A stretch of 64,000 bases of DNA from Pengzhenrongella sp031582905 (GCF_031582905.1 NZ_CP133990.1:434001-498000), one strand, 5' to 3'. Shown: positions 56,403-64,000, counted from the stretch's first letter. The notes: generated from the sequence alone by a model not told the origin. A program made the numbers and translations.

Positions 56403-57023
56403 TCACAGGTCGCGGAGCATGCTCTCCATCTCGGTGACCTCGGTGTTCTGGTCGTCCCGGATCGTCCGGGCGAGCGCCAGGGCGTCGGGGTCTTCACCCT
56501 CGCCGATATGGGTCTGGGCCATCTCCATGGCTCCGCGGTGGTGGGCGACCATGAGCTCGAGGAACGTCCGGTCGAACTCGACCCCTTCGAGCTCGGCCAG
56601 GGTAGCCATCGCCGCCTCCTGGTCCATGCCGTCCATGTCCATCCCGCCGTGGTCCATGCCGCCGTGCTGAGCTTCTGCGGGCAGCTCCTCGTCCCACTCC
56701 TCCAACCAGCCGGACATGAGCTCGATCTCGGGGCCCTGCGCTGCGGCGATGCGCTCGGCCAGCGCGCGCACCTCCTCGGTGGAGGCGCGCTCGACCGCGA
56801 GCTCGGCCATCTCGAGCGCTCCCTCGTGGTGGACGATCATCATCTGCGCGAACTCCACGTCCGCGGCGTTGTGCTCGGTCGCCTCCTCGGCTACGTCGGT
56901 GCTGGAGGACTCTGGCGCCGCGGAGGGCGCCGCCGCTGGTTCGTCCGTGGAGCAGGCGGCCAGGGTGGCGACCAGGGCCAGCGCTGCTGTGGTCGCGGCG
57001 AGGCGCCGTCGTGTCGTGCTCAT
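56403..57023 (-). CDS. DUF305 lipoprotein
   Basis: 206 residues. Lipobox LAAC after ATTAALALVATLAAC; a Ser/Ala/Pro/Glu linker; then a double DUF305 domain with two conserved HH motifs (FAQMMIVHHEGALEMAELAV and FLELMVAHHRGAMEMAQTHI) around a Met/His-rich loop HGGMDHGGMDMDGMDQ suited to copper. Outer-surface, likely metal binding. Last gene of the glutaredoxin-CcdA-redoxin-peptide set, and separated from arsR by the operator region. Confidence 0.88.
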   Translation of the reverse strand: MSTTRRRLAATTAALALVATLAACSTDEPAAAPSAAPESSSTDVAEEATEHNAADVEFAQMMIVHHEGALEMAELAVERASTEEVRALAERIAAAQGPEIELMSGWLEEWDEELPAEAQHGGMDHGGMDMDGMDQEAAMATLAELEGVEFDRTFLELMVAHHRGAMEMAQTHIGEGEDPDALALARTIRDDQNTEVTEMESMLRDL

Positions 57024-57060
57024 CAAGGGTGGTTCCTTCCCAGGATCGGTGTGCGGTCGG

Positions 57061-57189
57061 TCAGGCGGTGCTGCTGGTCGCGCAGCAGGTCTCCGTGCCC
57101 TGAGAGCCGCCGCTGCAGCAGCCGTCGCCGGCCGTCGTCTCGGTGCTCTCGGTCGTGGTGGTCGTCGTGGTGTCCTGGCAGCAGCCCAT
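57061..57189 (-). CDS. 42-residue peptide with three Cys-Cys pairs
   Basis: Starts MGCCQD, then a long Thr/Ser/Glu stretch, DGCCSGG and ETCCATS near the end. Six of its 42 residues are Cys, all in vicinal pairs. AAGGAG 6 bases before the ATG is one of the best ribosome-binding sites in the window, so the gene is very likely real. It lies between the redoxin and DUF305 genes on their strand. Not a family I recognise; vicinal thiols bind soft metals or arsenic, so a metal-carrying or redox-substrate role is inferred. No signal peptide. Confidence 0.7.
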   Translation of the reverse strand: MGCCQDTTTTTTTESTETTAGDGCCSGGSQGTETCCATSSTA

Positions 57190-57241
57190 CGGGATCTCCT
57201 TCGTGATGTCGTGACGTGCGTCAGATCGGGGGCGTCGATGG

Positions 57242-57865
57242 TCAGAGACGGCTGGTGACCTCCTCGAGCAGGTCGGCGGGGGCGAGCCACATGGAGGGGT
57301 AGTTGCCGTGCCAGAGCTGCTGGCCATCGGCGTCGATCAGCACGAACCCGTGCCCCGGGAGCCCTTCGTGCATGCCCTTGCCGAGGGTGTCGTAGGCGGC
57401 GGAGACGGTGCCGTCGTCGAGCAGGAACGGCGCTTGGACGCCGAGGCGCTCGCGATCGGCGTTGATCTGCTCGGCGGTGTTCATCACGATCGGCAGCACG
57501 GTGATGCCGGCCTCGGCGAACGCGGGGTCCTTCTCGATCTCGGCCATCTGCAGCAGGCAGGAGTCGCACCCGGCGCCCTCGTTGAAGTACAGGACGACCG
57601 GCTCACCGCGGTAGTCGGCCAGGGAGACGTTCGAGCCGTCCGAGGCCGGCAGGGTGAAGTCCGGGGCTACCCGGACGTCGGTCGATGTGGTCGGCTGGGA
57701 GGTGATCAGCGCGATGGCGACGATGACCCCGATGATCAGTGCGGCCGCGCCCCACGCGGCCCAGCTCAGGCGCTGGCGGCGTTGGGCAGCGCCGGTCTGT
57801 GCCTGCTGGATCTCGGCGAGGACCTGCTGGCGTTCAGCGAGGCGGCGGGTGGCGGTTCCGGAGGT
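57242..57865 (-). CDS. Membrane-anchored redoxin (TlpA/AhpC-like)
   Basis: 207 residues. An N-terminal transmembrane anchor (WAAWGAAALIIGVIVAIALI) at about 37-56 exposes a thioredoxin-fold domain: APDFTLPASDGSNVSLADYRG, active-site region YFNEGAGCDSCLLQMAEIEKD and GHGFVLIDADGQQLWHGNY. The C-x-x-C is CDSC in place of the usual WCxxC. Overlaps the CcdA-like gene by 4 bases, so it is likely the extracytoplasmic partner reduced by it. Confidence 0.85.
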   Translation of the reverse strand, partial: TSGTATRRLAERQQVLAEIQQAQTGAAQRRQRLSWAAWGAAALIIGVIVAIALITSQPTTSTDVRVAPDFTLPASDGSNVSLADYRGEPVVLYFNEGAGCDSCLLQMAEIEKDPAFAEAGITVLPIVMNTAEQINADRERLGVQAPFLLDDGTVSAAYDTLGKGMHEGLPGHGFVLIDADGQQLWHGNYPSMWLAPADLLEEVTSRL

Positions 57866-58854
57866 CATCGGGTCACTTCTTCCGTGGTCGGAGCGGCGTG
57901 GCAGGACGGGACGGGTGCGGCTCGGCCGTCGCTCGGCGCCGCCGCGGAGTCGTCGACGGCGGTGGTCGGTGCGGGGCCGGCCGGCTGGGTGGTGCGGCGG
58001 CGGTCGGCGAGGGTCACCCAGATGAACGCGGCGGCGACCCCGAGCAGCGCCAACCCCTGGATGGGTTCGGGCACTGGAGACAGGAAGCCCTGAACGGCGG
58101 CGAACACGTCCGTCAGCGTGCGGCTCGCGGCGTCCTGGAACGCCGACCCACCGGTCATGTCCTTGCTGCCGGCGAGGGCGATGACGAACACGCCCATCAC
58201 GGCGAAGCCGACGGCGACCGCGATGTTGAGGGTGTTGGTGATCAACGTGCGGCCCGCCACGCGCAGTCGGACCGTCTTGGCCTGCAGGAGCTTGCGCTCG
58301 CCCAGCCGCGCCTTGTCCCAGACGAGCGCCATGACGAACAGCGGGAAGACCATCCCGAACACGTACGCCAGCCCGAGGGCCAGACCCCCGATCGGCGACC
58401 CGGACAGGACCGAGAGGGTCATCACCCCGGCCAGGACCGGTGCGCAGCACGAGGACGCGATCCCGGAGAACACTCCGAGGGAGAAGAAGCTCGCCGTGTC
58501 ACCACCGGTGGTGTCCGGGGCGCGCAGGAACGACGGCAGGGACCACATCCGGCCTGACAGGGCCAGCGCCGCCAAGGCGATCATCAGCAGGCCACCGGCC
58601 CAGTACAGCGGGGCGTGGTACCGGGCGATCGCGCCGGCGAGCAGGCTCATCCCCAGGGTGATCGGCACCAGCACCACAGCCAGGCCCGCCGCGAAGACGA
58701 ACGTCAGCGGCAGCAGCCGCCATCGGGCGTTCTTGACAGCGCCGGCCAGGTAGGACGGCGCCAGGAAGACGATGCAGCACGGGGCGAACAGGGCCACCCC
58801 GCCGGCGAAGAACGCCGCCAGGATGCTTCCCGTCGTCAGGAGCTCGCTGCCCAT
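57865..58854 (-). CDS. CcdA-like thiol-disulfide transmembrane transporter
   Basis: 329 residues with six to seven membrane segments. CcdA/DsbD-type proteins carry electrons from cytoplasmic thiols across the membrane. The two Cys sites are present as vicinal pairs: ALFAPCCIVFLAP in helix 1 and GIASSCCAPVLAG in helix 4; the family usually has one Cys in each. The tail is polar with PSCHAAP. The ATG comes one base after the TGA of the glutaredoxin (TGAGATG), so the genes are coupled; an upstream GTG (58863) is possible. Confidence 0.87.
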   Translation of the reverse strand: MGSELLTTGSILAAFFAGGVALFAPCCIVFLAPSYLAGAVKNARWRLLPLTFVFAAGLAVVLVPITLGMSLLAGAIARYHAPLYWAGGLLMIALAALALSGRMWSLPSFLRAPDTTGGDTASFFSLGVFSGIASSCCAPVLAGVMTLSVLSGSPIGGLALGLAYVFGMVFPLFVMALVWDKARLGERKLLQAKTVRLRVAGRTLITNTLNIAVAVGFAVMGVFVIALAGSKDMTGGSAFQDAASRTLTDVFAAVQGFLSPVPEPIQGLALLGVAAAFIWVTLADRRRTTQPAGPAPTTAVDDSAAAPSDGRAAPVPSCHAAPTTEEVTR

Positions 58855-58855
58855 C

Positions 58856-59149
58856 TCAGGCACCGACCGCGAGCGTGCGCCGGCGCTGCAGGGCCTTGGT
58901 GAGCTTCTTGCGTGGCAGCCGGCCGGCGGAGAAGAAGCTCCCGTCCACCAGCACCAGCGGGTTCATCGCCGGACGGTGCTCGGCCACGAGCGCTCGGCCC
59001 TCGTCGGTGTCGATGCCAACACTGCGGACCACCAGCGGGAAGTCACGGGCCAGGACGGCGAGCGCCTCCTCGGCGTCGTGGCAGAAGTGGCACGCCGGAG
59101 CGTGGACGACGGTGACGACCGGTGGGTCGACGTTCTCGGTGGTGGACAC
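58856..59149 (-). CDS. Glutaredoxin-like protein
   Basis: 97-residue thioredoxin-fold protein: VVTVVHAPACHFCHDAEEAL holds the CHFC active site, and NPLVLVDGSFFSAGRLPRKKL the C-terminal part. Likely supplies cytoplasmic electrons to the CcdA-like protein. GTG 59149 has AGGAG 5 bases upstream. First gene of the five-gene set; a regulatory box at 59226-59243 lies 77 bases upstream, between it and the divergent response regulator. Confidence 0.85.
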   Translation of the reverse strand: MSTTENVDPPVVTVVHAPACHFCHDAEEALAVLARDFPLVVRSVGIDTDEGRALVAEHRPAMNPLVLVDGSFFSAGRLPRKKLTKALQRRRTLAVGA

Positions 59150-59225
59150 GGGTTCTCCTGCAGGCTGTCGCGGATCGGACGTGTGAAGCGTCGACGTGCC
59201 GCACCGAACGACCGGTCGCCCTTGG

Positions 59226-59243
59226 ATCAAGGTTCGATGAAGG
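59226..59243. promoter_or_regulatory. Direct-repeat box between glutaredoxin operon and response regulator
   Basis: ATCAAGGTTCGATGAAGG, one mismatch in the first unit. It lies 38 bases before the response-regulator GTG and 77 before the glutaredoxin GTG, so it could act on either. CACAAT at 59270-59275 would start a transcript at the response-regulator GTG itself (leaderless). Confidence 0.6.
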
Positions 59244-59280
59244 TCCCCACCAGGTGCTCGACGGCAGCACACAATGGGGC

Positions 59281-60015
59281 GTGACCAGCACCACTGCCCT
59301 CGCCACGAGACCCATGCGACGCGCGGTCGTCGTCGACGACGAGCAGGCCTTGGCCCGGCTGGTGGCCGGATACCTCGAGCGCGACGGGTTCGAGGTGAGC
59401 GTGATCCATGACGGCGCACAGGCCGTCGGCGTCCTTCGCGAGGTGGACCCCGACGTCGTCGTCCTGGACCTGGGCCTCCCCGGTCTGGACGGGGTCGAGG
59501 TGTGCCGTCAGCTGCGCACGTTCTCGGACTGCTACGTCATCATGCTGACCGCCCGCGCCGAGGAGGTCGACACCCTCATCGGCTTGTCGGTCGGTGCCGA
59601 CGACTACATGACCAAGCCCTTCAGCCCTCGAGAACTCATGGCCAGGGTCGCAGTCCTGATGCGACGGCCCCGCCGCCCGGAGTCCTCCTCGGCCGCGCCG
59701 CCCTCACGTCCGGCCGTGGAGATCGGGGCGCTGCGCATGGACCTGGACGCCCGGGAGGTGCACCTCGACGGCGGAGCGGTGCCGTTGACGCGCACCGAGT
59801 TCGACGTTCTGGCCGCGCTCGCCTCGGGCCCGGGACGGGTGTTCAGCCGGCGCGCGCTCATCGAGGCGGTCTGGGGAGCAAACTGGGTCGGAGATGAGCA
59901 CCTCGTCGACGTGCACGTGCTGCATGTGCGCCAGAAGCTCGGCGACAGCGCCGAGCAACAGAGGTTCGTGCGCACGGTGCGAGGTGTCGGGTACCGGATC
60001 GGGACTGGGGAGTGA
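59281..60015 (+). CDS. OmpR-family response regulator
   Basis: 244 residues. Receiver domain at about 13-125 with acidic pair VVDDEQALA, phospho-Asp in VVVLDLGLPGLDG, Thr in MLTARAEEVD and Lys in DYMTKPFSPRELMARV; then a winged-helix DNA-binding domain (LTRTEFDVLAALASGPGRVFSRRAL, VDVHVLHVRQKLGD, VRTVRGVGYRIGTG). GTG start, overlapping the kinase start by 4 bases. Likely binder of the 18-bp direct repeats in this island, and so a metal-responsive controller; this is inference. Confidence 0.93.
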   Translation: MTSTTALATRPMRRAVVVDDEQALARLVAGYLERDGFEVSVIHDGAQAVGVLREVDPDVVVLDLGLPGLDGVEVCRQLRTFSDCYVIMLTARAEEVDTLIGLSVGADDYMTKPFSPRELMARVAVLMRRPRRPESSSAAPPSRPAVEIGALRMDLDAREVHLDGGAVPLTRTEFDVLAALASGPGRVFSRRALIEAVWGANWVGDEHLVDVHVLHVRQKLGDSAEQQRFVRTVRGVGYRIGTGE

Positions 60016-61130
60016 AGCCGATTCCGACGGGAGCCCGGTGGGGCCTTGCCGGGCGCCTGCTCATCGCGCTCGTCATCGTGCTCGCGACCGCTGCCCTGAC
60101 GGCGTGGCTGGTGGCCTCCGCCGTTGGCCCAGGCCTGTTCCACGAGCACATGGTGCGCGCTGGTCTGGAGGACCACGACGACGCCGTCATGCACGCCGAG
60201 CGGGCGTTCCGCGACGCCAGTGCCGTCTCCCTAGCTCTGGCCCTGGGCGCCGCCGCCGTTGCCTCGGCCGCCGTGAGTCTGGTGCTCGCGCGGCGCATCG
60301 GCCGGTCCCTGGCCGCCGTGTCCACCGCCGCGGCACGCCTGGGCGCCGGTCGGTACGAGTCCCGCGTCCCGGCTGCAGGCCTGGGCGCGGAGTTCGACGA
60401 GCTCGCCGAGTCGTTCAACGCCATGGCCGCCCGGCTGCAAGAAGCCGAACGGCTGCGGGCCCGGCTCCTGGCCGACGTCGCCCACGAGGTCCGCACTCCC
60501 GTCGCCACCATCGCCGGGTACCTCGAGGCCGTGGAAGACGGTCTGCAGCCGATGGACGAGCCCACGATGGCCGTGCTGCGTGACCAGGCCGCGCGCCTGA
60601 CCCGGCTGGCGCGCGACCTTGCCGCGGTGACCCACGCCGAGGCCGGTGACGTCGCACTTGCACTCGAACCGTTGACGCCCGATGAGTTGCTTGCCGCGAC
60701 CGCCGGCACCTGGCGGGAGCGGGCGGCCGCCGCCGGGGTCGGCCTGCGGGTCCAGGTCGACCCCGAGCTGGGACACGTCCGTGTGGACCGCCAGCGCATG
60801 GGCCAGGTGCTGGACAACCTGGTTGCCAACGCAGTGCGTCACACCCCGGCCGGAGGCACGATCACGCTTCGCGCGACCGGCGATCACCAGCGGGTGGCCC
60901 TGTGCGTGTCCGACACCGGAGCCGGCGTCGGGCCGGAGCACCTGCCGCACCTGTTCGAGCGCTTCTACCGGGCCGATACCGCGCGGGACCGTGCCCACGG
61001 TGGTTCGGGCATCGGCCTGGCGATCTGCAAGGCGCTCACCGAGGCCCACGGCGGCACCATCGCCGCGACGAGCGACGGCCCAGGGGCGGGCGCGTCGTTC
61101 ACCGTCACGCTCCCGGTGCCGCCACTCTGA
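60012..61130 (+). CDS. Sensor histidine kinase
   Basis: 372 residues with two membrane helices (LLIALVIVLATAALTAWLVA at about 16-35 and LALALGAAAVASAAVSLVLA at about 75-94) flanking a short outside loop of about 40 residues rich in His and Asp (LFHEHMVRAGLEDHDDAVMH), a plausible metal-sensing patch. HAMP, HisKA (LLADVAHEVRTPVATIAGYL), N box VLDNLVANAVRHTP, G1 VSDTGAGVG, G2 GGSGIGLAICKAL. Pairs with the response regulator. Confidence 0.93.
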   Translation: MKPIPTGARWGLAGRLLIALVIVLATAALTAWLVASAVGPGLFHEHMVRAGLEDHDDAVMHAERAFRDASAVSLALALGAAAVASAAVSLVLARRIGRSLAAVSTAAARLGAGRYESRVPAAGLGAEFDELAESFNAMAARLQEAERLRARLLADVAHEVRTPVATIAGYLEAVEDGLQPMDEPTMAVLRDQAARLTRLARDLAAVTHAEAGDVALALEPLTPDELLAATAGTWRERAAAAGVGLRVQVDPELGHVRVDRQRMGQVLDNLVANAVRHTPAGGTITLRATGDHQRVALCVSDTGAGVGPEHLPHLFERFYRADTARDRAHGGSGIGLAICKALTEAHGGTIAATSDGPGAGASFTVTLPVPPL

Positions 61131-61132
61131 GC

Positions 61133-61387
61133 TCAACTCAGCGGGCTTGCAGCGCCGCGTTCTGGCGGCGACGTCACGGGCGCGCCCTCCGTGATGTCGT
61201 GCGCGCCATGGTGGTGCTGCCCGGCCTGGCCGCGGCGGTGCATCCACACCATCATGGCGATCATCATCAGCGGGCACGCAAGCGCAGCTGCCAGCGGCAA
61301 CGCCGCGCCAGGTCGCACACCAGCCGCCAGCGCCACGACCAGCACCGCCGCAGCAGCGACGACCATCCCCTTGAGGTGACTCTTCAT
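61133..61387 (-). CDS. Small His-containing membrane protein
   Basis: 84 residues. Two hydrophobic segments (GMVVAAAAVLVVALAAGV and ALPLAAALACPLMMIAMMVW) then a short HRRGQAGQHHHGAHD tail, the layout of DUF2933-type proteins found in copper loci. The Met/His content suggests metal contact. Overlaps the SHOCT gene by 4 bases; its stop is close to the convergent kinase stop. Confidence 0.75.
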   Translation of the reverse strand: MKSHLKGMVVAAAAVLVVALAAGVRPGAALPLAAALACPLMMIAMMVWMHRRGQAGQHHHGAHDITEGAPVTSPPERGAASPLS

Positions 61388-61620
61388 CGCAGTCCTTCCG
61401 ATCGCGCCGGCAGAGGTCCAGCGAGCTCCGCGCGAAGCCTGCGGTAGGTGTCCACATCGATCTGCCCGGCGGCCAGCCGGGCATCGAGCACGGTCACCGC
61501 GTCCGGCTCAGGTGCGGCGGGAAACAATCGCGTCACCGCCCAGACGGCCATGCCGAGCACCGCCAGGCTCGACGCGAGGACCAGCCACCCGCCGACTCCT
61601 AGATCAACGCACCACGGCAT
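61384..61620 (-). CDS. SHOCT-domain membrane protein
   Basis: 78 residues: one membrane helix (GGWLVLASSLAVLGMAVWAV) and a C-terminal SHOCT domain (LDARLAAGQIDVDTYRRLRAEL). SHOCT modules usually mediate oligomer contacts in small membrane proteins. First gene of a two-gene operon; the 18-bp box lies 87 bases upstream. Confidence 0.82.
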   Translation of the reverse strand: MPWCVDLGVGGWLVLASSLAVLGMAVWAVTRLFPAAPEPDAVTVLDARLAAGQIDVDTYRRLRAELAGPLPARSEGLR

Positions 61621-61706
61621 CGGTCCGCTCCTCTCGCTCCGGGGGCGCCAGCGGCGCCCACCGCCTCAGGCTCCCCGGGGCAGCCGCAAGGCGCGGTCGA
61701 GGTCCT

Positions 61707-61724
61707 ATGAAGGCTCGATGAAGA
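61707..61724 (-). promoter_or_regulatory. Direct-repeat box upstream of the SHOCT operon
   Basis: ATGAAGGCTCGATGAAGA, two differences from the csp copy, in the same orientation and upstream of a minus-strand operon as for cueP, csp and the glutaredoxin operon. Confidence 0.6.
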
Positions 61725-61775
61725 CCGCCTCGGTCGTCGTCGGACGCGGGCCTGGAACGGTCGAGACCGGGCGGC

Positions 61776-62738
61776 TCAGGACGCCGCTAGCAACGGCGCG
61801 AACGTCACGCCGCCATCGTCTGAGGCCAGCAGCCCGTTCGCGGTGACCATGACGACGTGGATCGAGCCGTCGGCGCGCCGCGTGGCGGCGACCGCCATCG
61901 CGGGTTCCCCGAGCTGCGCGGTCCGGGTCCACGTCGCCCCGGCATCCTCGCTGCGCGAGACCTCGCCGTGGGGAGTCACACCGACAGCGACGTTCTCGTC
62001 GGCGAACGCGACGAACTGCAGCAGAGGTGCTGCGGGTCGTGCCCACGACGAGCCGCCGTCCTGCGACCGGTAGACCCCGGACGCGCTCGTGATCAGCACC
62101 GCGCTGCCCGTCGGAGACGCCGCCATGGCGAAGGGGGTCCCAGGGGCTGTCTCCACCTCGGTCCAGGTCAACCCATCACCGGTGGCTCGCAGCGCGAACC
62201 CGTCGAACCCAAGGACTCCCGCGGCGGAGGCTGTCAGGGCGTGAAAATCCGACTCCCCGCCCCGTGACACCGGCGTCCACGTCAGGCCGCCGTCCCGGGA
62301 CTCCGCCAGGCCCAAAGGCTGAGGAAGGTCCACACCCGGCCCCGGGTGTCCCGAGGCGTAGAAGTGGTCCGGGCCGGCCACCGTGAACCCCATGAGATCC
62401 ACGACCGGGCCCACGGGCTCAGGCCCGCCTGCCCCGTAACGGAACAGACCGTCATGGGTGGCCAGGTACACGAGGCCGTCGGCAGGATTGACCGCTACGC
62501 CATGCACGTGGTCACTCGGCAGACCGCCGTCCAGCTCCAGCTGCTCGGCCTGCGGTGACGCGGCGTCCTCGCGGGTGATGTGCGGATGGTCGGAGGACGC
62601 CGACGGCGGGATGGTTGGCTCCGACGGCAGCCGTTCCGGCTCGGCGCAACCGCCAACCGCAGCGGTGACCAGCGCGGCCATGACGATCCGTGCGCAGGCC
62701 TGCGGCCGGCGACCGTGCAACGTAGCCAAGGAGACCAC
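61776..62738 (-). CDS. BNR/sialidase-like beta-propeller lipoprotein
   Basis: 320 residues. N-terminal signal with a lipobox-like AVGGC, then repeated BNR-type Asp-box motifs (SRDGGLTWTPV, SQDGGSSWARP, SEDAGATWTRT, SDDGGVTFAPL) forming a beta-propeller, with HVHGVAVNPADGLVYLATHDGLFR at the front. Matches F510_1955-type glycosylhydrolase-like lipoproteins reported beside metal-resistance genes; no catalytic activity can be assigned. GTG start at 62738 is uncertain. Confidence 0.78.
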   Translation of the reverse strand: MVSLATLHGRRPQACARIVMAALVTAAVGGCAEPERLPSEPTIPPSASSDHPHITREDAASPQAEQLELDGGLPSDHVHGVAVNPADGLVYLATHDGLFRYGAGGPEPVGPVVDLMGFTVAGPDHFYASGHPGPGVDLPQPLGLAESRDGGLTWTPVSRGGESDFHALTASAAGVLGFDGFALRATGDGLTWTEVETAPGTPFAMAASPTGSAVLITSASGVYRSQDGGSSWARPAAPLLQFVAFADENVAVGVTPHGEVSRSEDAGATWTRTAQLGEPAMAVAATRRADGSIHVVMVTANGLLASDDGGVTFAPLLAAS

Positions 62739-62856
62739 TTTCGCTGTCTAGCAGGGGCGGACGGTGCACGTGATCGCGATCAGGCGGGCGAGCGACTCGA
62801 ACACAGCAGCGCGGCGCTGAAGCTGGTGACCGAGGTGTGCCCGACCGCAGCAGCGG

Positions 62857-63636
62857 TCAGAAGCGCAAGAACGTGGGGTTGGACTGCCAGATCTCGCGGA
62901 TCTGGATCGTCTTACCGGGTACCGGAGCGTCGATCTGCAGGTTGCCGCCTGCGTAGATCGAGATGTGACCCGGGGTCCAGATGAGGTCCCCAGGCTGCGC
63001 CTGATCAGCCGACACCACGGTCCCGGCCTCACGCTGCGCGGAGGACGTCCGCGGCAGGGTGATGCCGACCTGCGCGTACACGTAGGAGGTGAATCCCGAG
63101 CAGTCGAAACCGTCCGGCGTCGTACCACCCCACAGGTACGGAACACCCACGTACTGAGCGGCGATCTCCACGATCGCGCTGCCGTTCGCGCTGGCCGGCG
63201 CCGGCGCGCCGATCGGCGCTGGGGTCGCCTCTTCGGCGGTCGGCGCTGCCTCACGTGCCTGGCTGCGTGAGGGCGCGGGCTCCGGCTCCGGCTCAGGAGC
63301 TGACGGCGGAGGCGGAGGGTCCGCGACAACCGTGATGGCCGGGACGTCGAAGGCCCAGGTCGCTTCCGCGGGCACCGACACCACAGGCGACGTGGCCAGC
63401 GCTGCGCGCGCCGATGCAGTCAGGGCGCTGGTGTCCACGGCCGGCACATGCGTGCCGCTGTCGGCCGACGCCGGAGCGGCCAGCATCGAGACGACAAGGC
63501 CGGACGAGGCGGCCGCCACGGCGGTGCGGCGGCCGGTCGCCACCGCCCTGTCGGCGACCACGCAAGCGGCCATCGACACCGGTGTCGTCGGGCGCCCGGG
63601 CGCGCGATGACGTGCGCGAGTGTGACCTGCAGGCAT
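62857..63636 (-). CDS. NlpC/P60 cell-wall endopeptidase
   Basis: 259 residues. A signal-like hydrophobic stretch (AAASSGLVVSMLAAPASA) at about 38-57 precedes a Pro/Glu/Ala-rich linker, then the NlpC/P60 domain: IAAQYVGVPYLWGGTTPDGF, catalytic Cys in FDCSGFTSYVYAQVG, His in WTPGHISIYAGGN. It cleaves peptidoglycan stem peptides outside the cell. GGAGG 7 bases before ATG 63636. A c-di-AMP riboswitch lies just upstream, tying the hydrolase to cell-wall stress signalling. Confidence 0.92.
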   Translation of the reverse strand: MPAGHTRARHRAPGRPTTPVSMAACVVADRAVATGRRTAVAAASSGLVVSMLAAPASADSGTHVPAVDTSALTASARAALATSPVVSVPAEATWAFDVPAITVVADPPPPPSAPEPEPEPAPSRSQAREAAPTAEEATPAPIGAPAPASANGSAIVEIAAQYVGVPYLWGGTTPDGFDCSGFTSYVYAQVGITLPRTSSAQREAGTVVSADQAQPGDLIWTPGHISIYAGGNLQIDAPVPGKTIQIREIWQSNPTFLRF

Positions 63637-63647
63637 GCGGAGCCCTC

Positions 63648-63790
63648 CTACCGCCTGCGGGGTGAGCTGTCGGGTTCGGGCCGGAGCAGCCCGGCCGGTC
63701 GATGAGCGACCGGCTTCACCCCAAGGACACCGCCACGGTGCCCGGAAGAACGTGGTTCCCCCACTCCTGCCATCGCGCTGAAGCTCTGGA
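63648..63790 (-). promoter_or_regulatory. c-di-AMP (ydaO/yuaA-type) riboswitch
   Basis: On the minus strand the leader reads GGAGTGGGGGAACCAC, then TTGGGGTGAAGCCGG, a hairpin, GGCCCGAACCCGACAGCTC and ACCCCGCAGGCGG, in the order and spacing of the ydaO family that precedes NlpC/P60 and Rpf genes in actinobacteria. The aptamer ends about 12 bases before the ATG, so translation initiation or a nearby expression platform is probably controlled. Called from sequence pattern only. Confidence 0.85.
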
Positions 63791-64000
63791 CCTTCGACGG
63801 TGGCAGGACTCGGCGTCCGCGTCTGGCCACTCTGGACCACGTCGGGAGCGCCCCGATACTAGGCACGCCATCGACCGCACGTCACTGTGGCGCCGCCTAA
63901 GCGTGCTCGGCCCGCGAAAGCCCCTCGGGCTCGGGGCGCCAGAGCCGACCATGAGCGTGGCGCGCACCGGGAGTCCCCGCCACGCTCGGGACCGCGATCA

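Overview
The window is very GC-rich, almost gap-free DNA with GTG/TTG starts and actinobacterial marker families (WhiB7, AdnAB, DUF3107, DUF3152, PPA1309, UPF0182). It comes from an actinobacterium; gene content and order look like Micrococcales, perhaps Cellulomonas-like, but the genus is a guess.

Positions 1-38.8 kb are core chromosome. First come galT (cut by the window edge), a Nudix hydrolase, Mrp, a DUF1003/MgtE-N-CBS/stress-protein group, an orphan GAF-PAS histidine kinase, a decayed alkaline phosphatase, aminopeptidase P, a PHP protein and MarC. From about 11.7 to 38.5 kb the order (DEAD helicase, ferritin-like protein, DUF3107, TetR, DUF3152, adnA, adnB, nudC, mycoredoxin, uvrD2, whiB7, ThiF-like, zinc protease, Lon-like PDZ protease, UPF0182) matches, as I remember it, the Mycobacterium tuberculosis Rv3193c-Rv3211 block. 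whiB7 has a complete attenuation leader: promoter, 51-codon upstream ORF and intrinsic terminator.

An initiator tRNA-Met at 38.65 kb marks the change to accessory DNA. 39.0-43.5 kb holds a redox cassette (Tat lipoprotein flavodoxin, XRE regulator, two aldo/keto reductases) whose shared promoter region is interrupted by an IS5-type insertion sequence with a CTAG target duplication. 43.6-50.2 kb is a mobilization module (three unknown proteins, a MobF/TraA relaxase-helicase, an excisionase-like HTH protein) with no integrase visible. 50.2-61.6 kb is a metal and thiol-redox island: CueP, CopB, a DUF305 membrane protein, a Csp-type copper store; a ferredoxin-like protein, CDF transporter and ArsR repressor; a second DUF305 lipoprotein, a 42-residue peptide with three Cys-Cys pairs, a redoxin, a CcdA-like membrane protein and a glutaredoxin; then a two-component system and two small membrane proteins. 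Four near-identical 18-bp direct-repeat boxes lie before cueP, csp, the glutaredoxin operon / response regulator, and the SHOCT operon, suggesting one regulon. The window ends with a BNR-repeat lipoprotein and an NlpC/P60 hydrolase preceded by a recognisable c-di-AMP (ydaO-type) riboswitch.

Important for any user: at least 16 genes or gene segments are broken by a single missing base, nearly always inside a G or C run. Restoring one base at each place rejoins the full conserved protein, so these are most likely sequencing or assembly errors. Affected genes are given here as whole spans with the break point stated.
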